Source: Cryptomeria japonica (lineage: Eukaryota > Streptophyta > Pinopsida > Cupressales > Cupressaceae). Taken from it: a stretch of DNA of 64,000 nucleotides. Under the pieces are notes generated by a model. The model did not search any database and had not been told where the DNA came from. It saw only the letters and a list, made by a program, of their open reading frames with translations. Within the stretch, counting starts at the first letter, position 1, and every line of letters begins with the position of its first letter. The stretch covers positions 697,055,656 to 697,119,655 of the forward strand of contig NC_081412.1 in assembly GCF_030272615.1 (NCBI RefSeq). The letters are read 5' to 3'. Below, piece after piece: positions 11,250 through 22,739 of this stretch. Position numbers and translations under genes: made by a program.

Positions 11250-12535
11250 TTTTTAATTTTTTAATGTCTTGATCAACCTATTTCTAACATGTGTTCATGT
11301 TATATACAAGATATTGCAATGGTATATGAATATGATATTAAAAAAATCATGTATCCATTGTTTTGAAAAAAACTTTAGTATTCTTAAATAAAAAATGAGA
11401 AATTAAACTTCTTGTAATTAATACTTATTATATCATTTTTTATAATTTTAATTCTTTATATTGATAAATTAGGATAAATTCCTAGTCATACATGGACACC
11501 TTTTTTATATATTTTTCAAAACATTTCAAATTATTACATTTATGAATTTATTATAAACTGACTAAAAAAAATTAAAATTTTACTAATAATCAAACAATAC
11601 ACAAAATAACTTTAATAAAAAAACATAAATAATCAATACTTTACCCATAAAAAATATTTTTTACTTTTAAAGTTGTGTAATTTCTACAATCCGTAATGTT
11701 AACAATATTGATTTTTGGATTGCACCGTGTCAAATTTTTCATCATCAACGTTTCACATCATACTAAATGATCCATCACTAGGATTAAAGCAATACCTAGA
11801 GAGTAGAAATGGGAAGATAGCTACAAACTAAAGATAATAAATAGAAGTAGGGAGGAGGCAAAGATTGACAAGAAAGGATAAAATATTCATATAAAACACT
11901 AAAATAGGCAACAAGAAGGCAAAAATTTACAGCCTGGCAAGAATGCCTAAGAATAATAACACAAAGGGGGTGGGGTGAGGGGGGCTAGACAATTAAAGAA
12001 AGAGATAAAAAAGACAAGAATAGGAATTGTACAATAAAAAAACAAAAAATAAAAATAACAACGGTGCAAAAAAGCATACAAGAAAACAAAAGCACGTGAA
12101 TGAAAGAATCAATAAAAAAATAAGAATGCATAAAAATATAACTGCACACTAACACACATCAAAAAAGATGAACAAAAAGGTAGCAATGGATATACATAAA
12201 AACATACAAAAATATGCAAAAGAATATATATATACACTCCAATCTTTATAAAAAATTAAATGAAGTAAGGAGAAAATTAGAGCAAAGAGTAAATGGCAAC
12301 AAAAAACCAAGGATAAAATAGTAAAGCAGGCAAAATTAAACATAACAAAAAAAATATCAAGAAATAAAGGAAATAATAAAACCCAAACGAACTAGGATAA
12401 CTATATGAACGGGTCCTAAAAATCAACAGGGGGTGGAGGGAGGGGAAAGAAGAAACAAGGGGGGAAGACTCAAACAAAGGATTGATCAACATGGTACCAG
12501 TTAGGTTGGTTTTTGAGGTGGTTTAAAAGAGATTG
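11250..12535. other. A-rich tract, possible 3' tail of the Penelope-like element
   Basis: The plus strand is strongly A-rich (T-rich in the sense of the adjacent element) with G-rich patches at about 11967-11993 and 12427-12465. The hydrophobic minus-strand open frames here come from the T-rich composition. Some of this may be 3' untranslated sequence of the Penelope-like element, but I could not place its 3' end. Confidence 0.4.
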
Positions 12536-12553
12536 TCAGGCATAGCTGAGAAC

Positions 12554-12985
12554 TCAACCGCTATCTCGGTTGAGATTGGAGGGGTGATTAGTAATGGCAA
12601 TGGCCTCTTTGAGTTTCCTCTTGAAGTGGTCATTTTCTTTAACCAAGATTCAAGTCTCTTCCAGAGGGATGTGATGCTTGGTTTTGGCATAATGTTTCGC
12701 AAGGGCGGATTTAAGGACCCGTTCATGTCTAATGTCTGCACAATGCTCCTTGATTCTAGTCTCAACGGACTGGCCTGTTTCTCCAATGTAGGGAAGGTTG
12801 TAGGAACAAATTACTTTATAGACACCAGCATTGAGGAAAGGGTCCAAAGGGTCCTTAGGGGAAGGGATGCAATTCCTAAGAGTGCAAATGGGCTTGAAGG
12901 TGCAACAAAGCTCATTCTTAAGAAGGATCTTGGATATCTTATTGGAGAGGCCTTCTACATAAGGGAGAGAGGTGATAGGTAAGGG
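12554..12985 (-). pseudogene. GIY-YIG endonuclease domain of the Penelope-like element
   Basis: This domain cuts target DNA to prime insertion. It follows the reverse transcriptase in the same frame after a TAA stop and a linker containing the cysteine-bearing stretch ELCCTFKPICTLRNC. The core reads GVYKVICSYNLPYIGETG (a GVY variant of GIY, then YIG), then the conserved Arg/His stretch TRIKEH, then KLKEAIAI with the expected glutamate, and NRDSG near the C-terminus. A TGA after PLEET and another after NRDSG break it. All expected catalytic-site residues are visible apart from the stops. Confidence 0.92.
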
Positions 12986-14249
12986 TTAAAGAGAGGAAGA
13001 GGAGGAGACAACCCCATGCTTGGTGGAGGCCCAAGATTTGGCATGCTTAATCATTTTAGCAATGTGCTTGCTTTTGAAACCATGAAGTTTAAAGACTTGG
13101 GTAAGGTGAGCAACTTCTTGATCAATGCTCTCATCATCGCAAATCAAAAAGGCTCTCGAAGTCAAGGTCTTGAGAACATCAACTTTTCGAGAAGGGTGAT
13201 GGTGAGAAGAAGAGTGAATGTAGAGGTCAGTATGGGTAGCTTTACTTAAAACTCGTTGAGCTAAGGAGCCATCCTCCTTTGTGAGTAAAATGTCGAGGAA
13301 TGGGAATTCATTATTGACTTCAACCTCCTTGGTAAATGAGATGCAAGGTGCTATGCTATTTAAGTGAGTGTGGAACTCCTCAAGCTTCTCATGCCTATGG
13401 GACCAACAAATGTTCATGGTATCATCAACATAAGGTTTCCACCACTTGGGTTTAAGGGGGAAGGAGTGGAGAGCAAATTCCTCGAAATGGTCCATAAAGA
13501 GATTGGCCATGATAGGGGATAAGGGGATAGGGGATGAGGGGGAACCCATGGCAACACCATCCATTTGCTCATAGATTAAACCTGGAAAGGTAAAAAATGT
13601 CGATCTAAGACAAAGTTCAACAAGGTCACCAATCTTGGGGCTGGACTAATTCCTAATGAGTTCAATGGAATTTGAGATAGGGACCTTGGTGAAGAGAGAG
13701 ACCACATCAAAACTAACAAGAAGATCATTATCATCAAGCTTCTTGTCTTTGATGAAATCCACAAAGTAGGTAAAGTTTTTAATGCAAAATCGGATTTGCC
13801 AACGAGGGGGGAAATCAACTTAGCAAGGTGGGCTGCAAGATTGTAAATAGGAGAATCAATGATATCCACAATAGATCTGAAAGGAATGCCGACCTTGTGA
13901 ATTTTAAGAACCCCATAAATACAAGAGGTTACCTCCTTAGATGGAAGCAAATTTTTTTTTAATGACATCATCAAAAGATGAAAGGGAGATAGCAGCTTTG
14001 ACCTTTTTGGTTAGCTTGGAGATGGGGTTGGAATCCAAGCGTTTGTAGCTGCTACTTACTACCTGACAAAAGGGAATGCATCTTGGAAATATAATCAAGT
14101 TTGTTCATGATAACCGTAGCATTCCCTTTGTCAGCCTTAGAGATGATAAGGTCATTACGATGAATGAAATCTTTGAAGCCCTCAAGCTCAGCTTTAGGAA
14201 TATTATTTTTGGGAGGTTTAGCATGCGAAACCAAAGCAACTTGTACCAT
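12986..14249 (-). pseudogene. Penelope-like reverse transcriptase (broken)
   Basis: The enzyme would copy element RNA into DNA at a nicked target. In order on the minus strand: SKADKGNATVIM (14249-14052 frame), YGVLKIHK with SPIYNLAAHLA (13974 frame), the catalytic-Asp block LVSFDVVSLFTKVPI (about 13735-13690), DGVAMGSP (from 13561) and the YVDDT catalytic box (about 13430), followed by FPFLDILL. These are hallmark Penelope blocks rather than LTR-element or LINE blocks. A TAG interrupts the stretch after IELIRN (about 13650). The block after DGVAMGSP reads SSPIPLSPIMANL. This looks like a small in-frame tandem duplication of the SPI segment. Confidence 0.92.
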
Positions 14250-14262
14250 TGCAATTAAATGA

Positions 14263-14545
14263 TAAATTGACTAGCGCCGCAATTAATCTACTTTATCTTT
14301 TCCAAATAAAGACGGGGGAAATTGTCGATATTCTTTTTCTTTCCGTAGTTTGCTGAGCTGTAAGCGCGTAAAACGACAGACGCGTCTTGTGACCTCATGC
14401 GCCGCGTTGACAGCTGTCATTCCAGTTGTATATATCTTATATTTATTTGATGACAGTATGGCCGTATTTATACGTCTTTGAAAACGAAAATTTGGTCAAA
14501 GCGTCATTTTTTAACCGTCAAATTTTTGAAGAATTTTATATAGAG
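14263..14545 (+). promoter_or_regulatory. CpG-rich block with TATA-like end
   Basis: In otherwise AT-rich, CpG-poor DNA this block keeps many CpGs (TAGCGCCGC, AAGCGCGTAAAACGAC, AGACGCGTC, ATGCGCCGCG) and ends at TTTTATATAGAGA (about 14532). This looks like a promoter or an LTR U3 that has escaped deamination. No gene is identifiable downstream; a ~104-bp tandem repeat follows. Confidence 0.4.
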
Positions 14546-14760
14546 ACCATTTGCTTTCTAGGGAGAGGAGAGAAAAGTAGTTTTCTTTCTAGAACATGGG
14601 TTTAAAAGATTTTGTTTTATGTTTTCCCCTTTCATTATAGAACTCTTATGGAATGAGTTTTTTTGGGTTTTGTTTTGGCGTCTTTTTTTCAATTATAGAC
14701 CATTTCATTATGGTAAAATATTTGAAAACTTTTTCTCATCATAGACCGGGTGTTTCATTT

Positions 14761-15178
14761 GAGATGGATATTTTCTTCTAGAAAGTGATATTTTGTCTAT
14801 AAGATCATTTTTATTATAATTGACTATTAGATAGAGATTAATTTCAATGACATACTATTTCATTGGAGATGGATGGTTTCTTCTAGAATGTGAGATTTTG
14901 TCTATAGACCATCTTATTATAATTGATTACTAAATAGAAATTAATTTCAATCACGGACTATCTCATTAGAGATGGATAATTTCTTCTAGAAAGTGAGATT
15001 TTGTCTATAGACGGGATCTTATTATAATTGATTATTAGATAGAGATTAGTTTCAACCATAGACTATCTCGTTAGAGATTAATATTTTCTTTGAGAGAGAT
15101 TTTTTTCAGCCATATACCATTTCAATAAAGATAAATATGTTTTTTCTTTAAAGAGAGTTTTTCTTTGATTGTGGACTG
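14761..15178. repeat. ~104-bp tandem repeat, about four units
   Basis: GAGATGGATA-like starts occur at 14761, 14866, 14969 and, more diverged, 15074. Each unit contains TTTCTTCTAGAAWGTGA, TTTTGTCTATA and TTATTATAATTGA. Earlier sequence (14640-14760) has weaker copies of the CATTATAGAC motif. Confidence 0.85.
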
Positions 15179-15179
15179 C

Positions 15180-18000
15180 CTATTACTATTTTTTAAGGAG
15201 AGTCGGGACAAGGATATTCTTTTCATTGATTATAGACTATCTTTGAATGTACTTTGCAAGTAAACTCATGTTAATTGATAGTGAACCATTTATAGGATGG
15301 TCTTTAATGATTAATTCTCATGAAAATTTTATCAAAAGAAAATTCTCATCTATCAAATGTTACCCTATTTGAACGATCATTGATCTAAACTTTTGAATCT
15401 TTTTTTTTTAATATATTTATAAAATGGAATTGAGTGCTATAACTGATTCAAATCCCAAAACTTACATAGGTGTTGGTTAAAATTAACATTTGCTTATGAA
15501 ATTTTGTGTTATTAAGTATAAAATACTTATAACTCTTGAATTTCTATCTCTTTTAACTTATAATTTCACTTCCAATTTTATATTAAAAACACATATGAAG
15601 ACCATTAAAAGAAGTGGTCATTACATCTTGATCTCTATCAATATATTAAAAGTACTATTTACCAAGGGTTATCTTTAAAAATAATTGCCACTTAAAAATA
15701 CTCAACAACCATAGTTAATTATCAAGTTTAAATCATGTGCATGGACTTCATGACGAGGGGCATACCTTAATTTCAACTACAACATAACCTTTCTTCATTT
15801 GCCTCTTGTTTAGTCGATTACAAGAGAAATTGGACCTAAACTACAACTGTAAAGTGTAATTGTTGTTTAGTTGAAGACTTGAGATCCCATTGACCCATCA
15901 ATTAGTAAGAAGGATTTTCTTTTACATTTATCAATTCACATAATCTCTAATGTGAGAGATTAAATTCAATTGTAACTTTGTAATGTAATCGGTATGTTGA
16001 TATGTTTTCTCCCTCTTTTGGGTATATTAATGAATGGAGATAGGGCTCAAAACTTGGTAAAACATAGAAATGGTTAATCAATGTATTGTTTTCTTTACAT
16101 CTTTTTAACTACAAAGTATTATTTCAAATAAGGGAAGATCGGTACAATTGTACAATATCTTTAAAGAGTGGCATCATTATAAAGTTGATATAATGTGCAT
16201 AAGATCAAAAATAATTATAATCATCATTAACAAGATCATGATGTGAAAATTAAATGCAGTCCTTTTCTTTATTAAACAAAATACAATACAATAAATAAAA
16301 ATAACCAACCAAAAGAAATGTACAAGTAAAGTCCAGATAAAATTGTAGTAGCAATATTTACATTGAGATAGAAATAAAAATAACTTCAACATATTCATCA
16401 AACACAGATCAACCATAACTGAAATATACTAATAGCACAAAGTTGTGATAACAATAGCGACACAAATTAGATAAAACTAAATAGAATCTTGGGATCTAAG
16501 AACATACATAACCTTAGCATGACAACAACATTTACAAATATTTTGGTTTGTAAGATTAATTGAATTTATTATTCAATAAGGTAATTTATTTTTTAACTTT
16601 TTTTGTATAATATAATTGTTCTTACATTATCTTATGTCTTTTTATTCTTTACAAAGGTCTATTGTTCTTATCGTTGTTTTTATTATCGCGATCTTTAGCT
16701 TTATTCATATTATTATGTCTTATTATATATGTTTAATATGAGAAAAAATAAATAATAACATATTTTTAAATTATTTTTTAAAATAAATAAATATGATATA
16801 AATAAAGACAATTTAGACTAATTTATTCTTCTAAATTGAAATGTCTTCAAAATTTATTAAAATGTATGAAATTGTGTAAAAAAAAATGAAAAATAAGTTA
16901 AAAGAGAATAGTTTTTATTCAATTTTACATCCCAATCTCATTCTATAATAATCTTCAATTAATTTAACAACCAATGTCATGAATATTAGTTTCTAATAAA
17001 TATTTATTTTAAATATAATATAAATTTGATGATTATTAAATACATATTACATATATACCCTAGTAAAAATATAGATTCAAAATCAAGAATGTTTTTAGTT
17101 GCTTTTAGCTTTCAAAATTATTGTTCTACATTTTAATTTTATTTTTTTATAAAATTTTGTTTTAGTAATGAAAAATAGTATATTATTATAGACAATTAAT
17201 TTATTCAATTTAATCTTATAAAATATCGTGAATTCAAGAATGGAAATATTAAGTCTAAAGAATTGTTATTTAAAATATTATAATTATTCAAAATAAAAAA
17301 TTCATAATGTTTATATGACAATCTTTTGGCTTGGATTTGATGGTTGTATGGTTATATTTAACTATTTTTGTCATAATGTATTATGAAAAAACAAAAAAAG
17401 ATTATATCATATTAAAAAAACTTTTAAACAAATTGTTAAAACATCTCACAAACTTTTAATTGAACAAATACTTAATTTATAATATAATTTTTTAATATAA
17501 AATATATTTTAATACTTAAAAAAATAATTTTAAATAGATAAATCTCAAAAAGGTGCTTGACAAATAAAGTCAATTATCTAGCCTATCTAAATTAGATATA
17601 CCATTGAATTGAGTCTTGGAAATGGGTTTGGGCCAAATTTGGCATTAAGTTGACCCTGAGTTTCTAGAAGAATGTTTTGTTCCATGCTTATCCAAACACA
17701 TGAATAAAAACTGGAACCCATGTTTATGTTTCCTATGGAAGGCATGTATTATGAAGACTGGAACCCATGTTCATGTTTCCTACTAGAAAGCATGACCTAT
17801 GACCTATGACTCTTGACATATCCATGTTTCAAATCCCATGTGCACTAGGCAATCAGTCCATCTTGAACAACATGGAAAATATCTAAATGGTCTAAGGTCT
17901 TCATTGGAAGACCATTAATTATATACATTTATCTTTAACTTTTTTAAATTTTAAATTTTTATTTTTTAAAATTTAAATTGACCTAATGTATAATAATGTT
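15180..18000. other. no recognisable gene; very AT-rich
   Basis: Long runs of A and T without sustained frames. The only structure seen is a ~48-bp duplication near 17709 and 17757 (CTGGAACCCATGTTYATGTT) and a self-complementary AT stretch near 17945-17980. Confidence 0.5.
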
Positions 18001-18009
18001 GTGATCTTT

Positions 18010-18038
18010 GAGGAAGAAAGATCCTTCTTTCCTTCCTC
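18010..18038. other. imperfect purine/pyrimidine hairpin
   Basis: GAGGAAGAAAGATCC followed by TTCTTTCCTTCCTC can fold back with one bulged base on the right arm. It lies immediately before a CpG-rich block. Confidence 0.5.
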
Positions 18039-18059
18039 AAACATTATTGTTTTACTTTT

Positions 18060-18330
18060 TCCTAATGGTTGACTATGTACGATATTTGTGCCATCAAAAT
18101 TTGCGCAAATTTAGGCAGTTCCTAAATTAAGTATTTACGCGTGTATATATGTCTAAGTGCTTAGGTTACCGTACCCTTCACGGCGCAATAATTATTACAG
18201 CCGTGGGCCCCACGATATGGGCTTTACTGAGTGGCATGTGACCACGTGCTTATGTTGGTTAAGCGGATACCTAAAACTGGCCGCTGAACAGTATTTCTTT
18301 TATTATTTTGTGGTGTCTTGTCGAAGGGAA
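18060..18330. promoter_or_regulatory. CpG-rich block containing CACGTG
   Basis: This block contains several CpGs (TTTACGCGTG, ACCGTACCC, CACGGCGC, GCCGTGGGCCCCACG) and the G-box core CACGTG inside GGCATGTGACCACGTGCTTA (18233-18252). A near-identical element occurs at 33317-33336. No adjacent gene is recognised. Confidence 0.4.
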
Positions 18331-18481
18331 TTTTGACATAAAATTTAAATGCAAAATCTTGGTAGGTAAATTTATGTGGCAAAGTATTGTTTAGGATACT
18401 TTTAATCATTTTAAACACAAGATGAAATGGTAGTTTTATAGATAATTGTGGTTGGTTTTCTTGAGATTCTTTTGAAATATC

Positions 18482-18878
18482 GAAATGAGTTTATTAGAGG
18501 ATTATATTATAAAGTTAATGAATATTTAAGATTATATATATAATTATACATGAGATTGTTATTTTTTATATAGTAGGTTGTATTTATAAAGTTATCTAAA
18601 CGATAATTAATGTTGGTTATTTGGTCACAATCAATCAAAATTCAACAAAATAAGTCTAAGATTAGATATAGCAGATGCAGAAATGAGTTTATGTAGAGGA
18701 TTATATTATAAAGTTAATAAGTATTTAATATTATATACACAATTATACATGAGATTATTATTTTTTATATAGTAAGTTGTATTCATAAAGTTGTTTAAAC
18801 GATAATTAATGTTGGTTATTTGGTCACAATCAATCAAAATTCAACAAAATAAGTCTAAGATTAGATATAGTAGATGCA
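18482..18878. repeat. 198-bp tandem duplication
   Basis: Units start at 18482 and 18680 with GAAATGAGTTTAT. They share the same order of blocks, including AAACGATAATTAATGTTGG and AATAAGTCTAAGATTAGATA, with about 5-6 percent differences by eye. Confidence 0.9.
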
Positions 18879-18899
18879 GTTGTATCTAAATTAACAACC

Positions 18900-19985
18900 C
18901 CCAAAAATATAATATATCTGAATAATTAAAGAGTAAAATTAGGCCTATCCTTTTTCTTATCAAGATTGGCAAGTATATGTACTCAACATTCCTTTTAATA
19001 ACCTTCACTCTAAAATCAATACATCATTAAAATTATGTACAATTTTATTTTAAAAATATTACAAGACAAGGACTTGTTTTTAATTAGATAGTCAAAATAA
19101 TAATACACTAGAAATTAGAATGGTTTATGGTTAAAAAATGAAATTTGAAATGATAAAAATATATTATTATAAATTTAATTATTTGTTACAGCATGATATA
19201 GTCTTTCTTGTTAGTTACTCAACTTGGTTATCAACTTTGGATCAACATATTTGGTACTCAAGTTGAGTGCACAAATATTAGCTTCAACTTGCCCCAATAT
19301 TTATAATTAAATTTGCACCTCCATCTAATATTGAGTTAAGGAACTAGAGAAGTAGTGGAAAGAAAGAGGTATATAGGTTATAAGGGGAAGAACGAAAGAA
19401 ACTAAAAGGAATTAGACTTTATAATTTTATTTTAAGTGGGACTAAATATTGCATAAGTTTAAAATTTTGCTTGTAATTTTTACTCAAGTCAAACCAGTCT
19501 TTGTTAATCGGTCAAGAAGATGTTTGTAAGGAAGAAAAAACTAATATCGTGTTCAATTGTTTAACACCTTTCCTAAACAAATGATAAACTTTCCTAGGAA
19601 ACATGACGACTAGTGGTTTTCCTACACAACCCCATGAGAGCAAAACATGCATTCAAGCATACATAATAACAAAAATTCATAGATCAAGTAGATATGCCAC
19701 AAGATAACACAAGATATACCCTAGGAAAACCCTCAAGAGGGTAAAATTCAGTCTCCAAAAGAATCCATACTCCATCTTATTAATTAAAAAATAATAATTA
19801 CATGTACTTAAAGAGTTATGATGAATACTCTTGAAACATCAAGCCTCTCCAATGTTGGTATGAATACAAATCATGATAAGATAGAGAATAACTTTTTTTC
19901 TAAATGAGCTTGTAGATGATATTTTCTCTCCTCTAGATGTTTGTAAAGTGGATAAATATTGTCATGCAAGTCAAGAATCAAAATT
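18900..19985. other. no recognisable gene; AT-rich
   Basis: No sustained reading frame. Around 19720-19750 the sequence AGATATACCCTAGGAAAACC followed by CTCAAGAGGG resembles the transcribed part of a copia-type LTR, but I found no ends. Confidence 0.35.
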
Positions 19986-19989
19986 TTGA

Positions 19990-21104
19990 AACTATTTCTT
20001 CTAGAGTAAAATGGTCAAATGGGTGTTCATATTAGTAAAATACCTTCTATTAATCAAGAAGCTCATACTTATATTAGTCAAGAAGGTAAGGATGAAGGTA
20101 AGTTAAATGCTAATATATGTGCATATGTTAATAACAATGAAAAATTTTCTTCTTGTGCTCTCTTTCATCCTAATGATGGATCACAAAGTGTGATCTGAAA
20201 CGTTGATCTAAAAACTCACACACAATCGATTCCAGAAGTTTTCTCACATAAAAAAACAATGAAACTAATTATTTGATATCAATATCACTTAGGCATTATG
20301 AAGTTCAATTTGAAGAACATAATAAAGAGGTTTTCATGTATCTTAGATCTCTTCAACATGGCCAAAAAATTGAAATAGGGGAGTATCTTTATGATTTTAT
20401 TGGTTTTGATCCAATGCATTTGAATGAGTCATCTAGCAAAGATTGTGGTTTATCACGTATTGATAATTCTAACCTTGAGTAAAAATATCTTGACCTTGAT
20501 TCATAATCTTTAATGATGATATATAGGATCTTGATTAAAATAAAAACTTGTCTCATGAGGTAAAAGACTTTTAGACCATTGAAATCAACAAGTAAGATGG
20601 TTTTCCCCCTTTTATTATATATGAGAACAACAAGGTGCTTGTTCTAGTATCTATGAGTGAATAAATGCTAAATAGTGGGTAAATTCCATACACATATCAT
20701 ACATTTGATTCCTTGATTTATAAAGTGTTCATCCATTTTATCCACATCCTAAAGTAAGTTGTGATTATTTCTTGTTTGCTTGGGAGATTATCATGATAGG
20801 TATGAATGATTTTGAGCATGTTCCTATAGGAGTTGAGAAAGATAATGATTTGACCAATGGTTTTCACACTTTTGTACAGGACATGTGTGTAATTACATTT
20901 GTTAGTTCCAATGAGGTTAAACACATTGATTTGTTACCTAGGACTAATGCTAATTATTACATGGATGAGATACATGATATTTTACATCTTGAACCTTGTT
21001 GTATTGTTTTTCATGTTTTAAGTACATATCCAACTAATGTTATTTCTCATTGTATGCATGTTCTCAAGAAATATAGATTGGTGTACCATGAGTTAAGACC
21101 ATAA
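19990..21104 (+). pseudogene. unidentified decayed coding tract, possibly retroelement-derived
   Basis: The plus strand keeps coherent protein-like frames broken by shifts. An opening segment near 20000-20190 reads MGVHISKIPSINQEAHTYIS with ENF/SCALFHPNDGSQSV. It is followed by DLKTHTQSIPEVFSHKKT and then, in another frame, GEYLYDFIGFDPMHL (20273-20482). After a gap, 20772-21104 reads DMCVITFVSSNEV, LLPRTNANYYMDEIHDILHL and VISHCMHVLKKYRLVYHELR. The last segment is 110 residues without a stop. I recognise no family motif. The dialect resembles accessory or linker regions of Ty3-type polyproteins, but that is only an impression. Confidence 0.45.
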
Positions 21105-21469
21105 AAAAGTGAAATCACATCACGTAAGCATGTGTCTGGAGCTATAAGTTCACTAAATCAAGTTGTATATTTCTGTTTTATTACATATTGATATTTTTTA
21201 TTTGAATATGATATCGGGGATAATAAATCCTATTTGTGGATTAGGCATATGACCAATGGGAAAACCCTTAGCTCCCGATATTACAAGATTTATAATTATA
21301 AAATGATTCTATTATGCTTAAAATTCACAATTTAAAGTATAAAGATAAGTTTTCTAGACTTAGGACCTTCATCTAGGTGCCTAATTACTCTTGCTTGTAT
21401 TGAGGAATAATTCTAGAGGAATCCAATATACTCATCCTAAGTTATTAAGCCTAATTTTAAAGTTAGCTC

Positions 21470-22400
21470 CGTTGGCAAATGTTGTCATTGATGTCAACTA
21501 GGTCAAGCAGTTGAAGGTTGTAGAAGAATTAATATGCACATAGACCTCACAGTGTGTTGTATCCATCGCTTTTATGTTGCAGATTGAAAAATGTAAAAAT
21601 CCTTATGTTTGCCAGTTTTTGCTATTTCGCTGGTCAAATCTGTGGTTGACCCAGCTCCTTGCAATTCAACAAAAACAGTAATTGTTGGATGGATTTCACC
21701 ATTTCAGGGTCAACATTTTCTATTGACCTAACTCTTGTGTGAAATCATGAAATGCTACTATGACTGTCGGCCCCACTTCATGTTTTCCATGTGGCAGAAG
21801 TTTGTTGGCTTGTTTGGGTTGAGTTGGTTGCATGTGGGTCCCTTTCTTCTATACGCTCAAAGTGTTTTCATCATTTCATAGTCAAAAGTTCGTTTGACTT
21901 TTGAACCTCCACGAAATAGCAAAAAGGGTTATGTCTGCGGTACTTTTCACCATTTTGCCAAGATATAAACATTGAAAAGTCAAGTGTTGGTGAAATTGCG
22001 AAAGAAATGGTTTTCGCCATTTCACAGGGTGCTATGACATAAAAGGTCAATCGACCGCAAAATCGTGAAAATAAAAATGTGACTGCGAAGTAAACAAAAG
22101 ATGTTGTGATGAGGGTTTAATGGCAGTTTTCACCATTTCTCGACGGTGACCACCAAAGATAGTTAACCACCTGCGAAAAAGAGATGAAAGCTAAGTGTTT
22201 TCGCTAGGTCGTGGGTCAAACCTTCCTATTGACCCGACCCATTGCAAAACCACAAAAGGCTTAAGGCTTTCACCATTTTGTGGAGATGACTGCCAGAATA
22301 TTTTTGCCACCAGAGAATCAACAAAAAGGATTTTAGGTCGTTATGACCTTTAAACCTCTTAGCGATAAAACCCTACTTGTAGGTTAAGACTGTTTGAGGT
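21470..22400. repeat. dispersed reiteration of a TTTTCACCATTT motif
   Basis: TTTCRCCATTT-like cores recur near 21690, 21938, 22012, 22128 and 22268, often followed within 20-40 bp by GTTGACC or TGACC-like words. The spacing is irregular (about 75-250 bp). There is no open frame over the region. It starts after GTTGTCATTGATGTCAAC (21481), a word seen in plant LTR-element leaders. Confidence 0.5.
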
Positions 22401-22739
22401 GATTTTGATGCCACATTTGCATGTCAATAGACACAGAGGTCCACATGGCTATTGACCAAGTTTGACCAAGTGAATTGGACGTCGAATATGAAGACAAGTG
22501 GCTACCAGGTGTTCTAAAGAAAATATGATATGAAGAAGTTGGTGTTCTTGATGCGCTTAATTAAGGTGGTTGTCAATCCAATCAAACTAGGTCGAGAAAG
22601 TATGGAGAATGCATTAATGGCATCCATGTTGCAGATCGTTGTGTGGCTCGAGATGATCTACAGAGAGGATATCGGATCGTATGAGCATATCAAAATTACT
22701 AAAATTATTAATCCAAATACAAAGAATGATTAGCAAATA

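Larger units (their letters stand above)
12554..14249 (-). mobile_element. Penelope-like retroelement (endonuclease-bearing), 5'-truncated relic
   Basis: The minus strand encodes a Penelope-family reverse transcriptase followed by a GIY-YIG endonuclease, in the standard order and largely in one frame. Readable parts cover the first reverse-transcriptase block through the endonuclease C-terminus. The region expected N-terminal to the first block is missing, consistent with 5' truncation near 14250. At least two frameshifts (about 13975-14050 and 13790) and four in-frame stops make it inactive. Endonuclease-bearing Penelope-like elements in land plants are known from conifers and have been proposed to derive from ancient transfer from animals. 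This is the main reason I read the window as conifer. Confidence 0.93.

Noticed and set aside
12149-12492. Hydrophobic minus-strand open frames that look like membrane proteins
   Set aside because: The T-rich composition of the tract explains them. No start context or homologous motif is seen.
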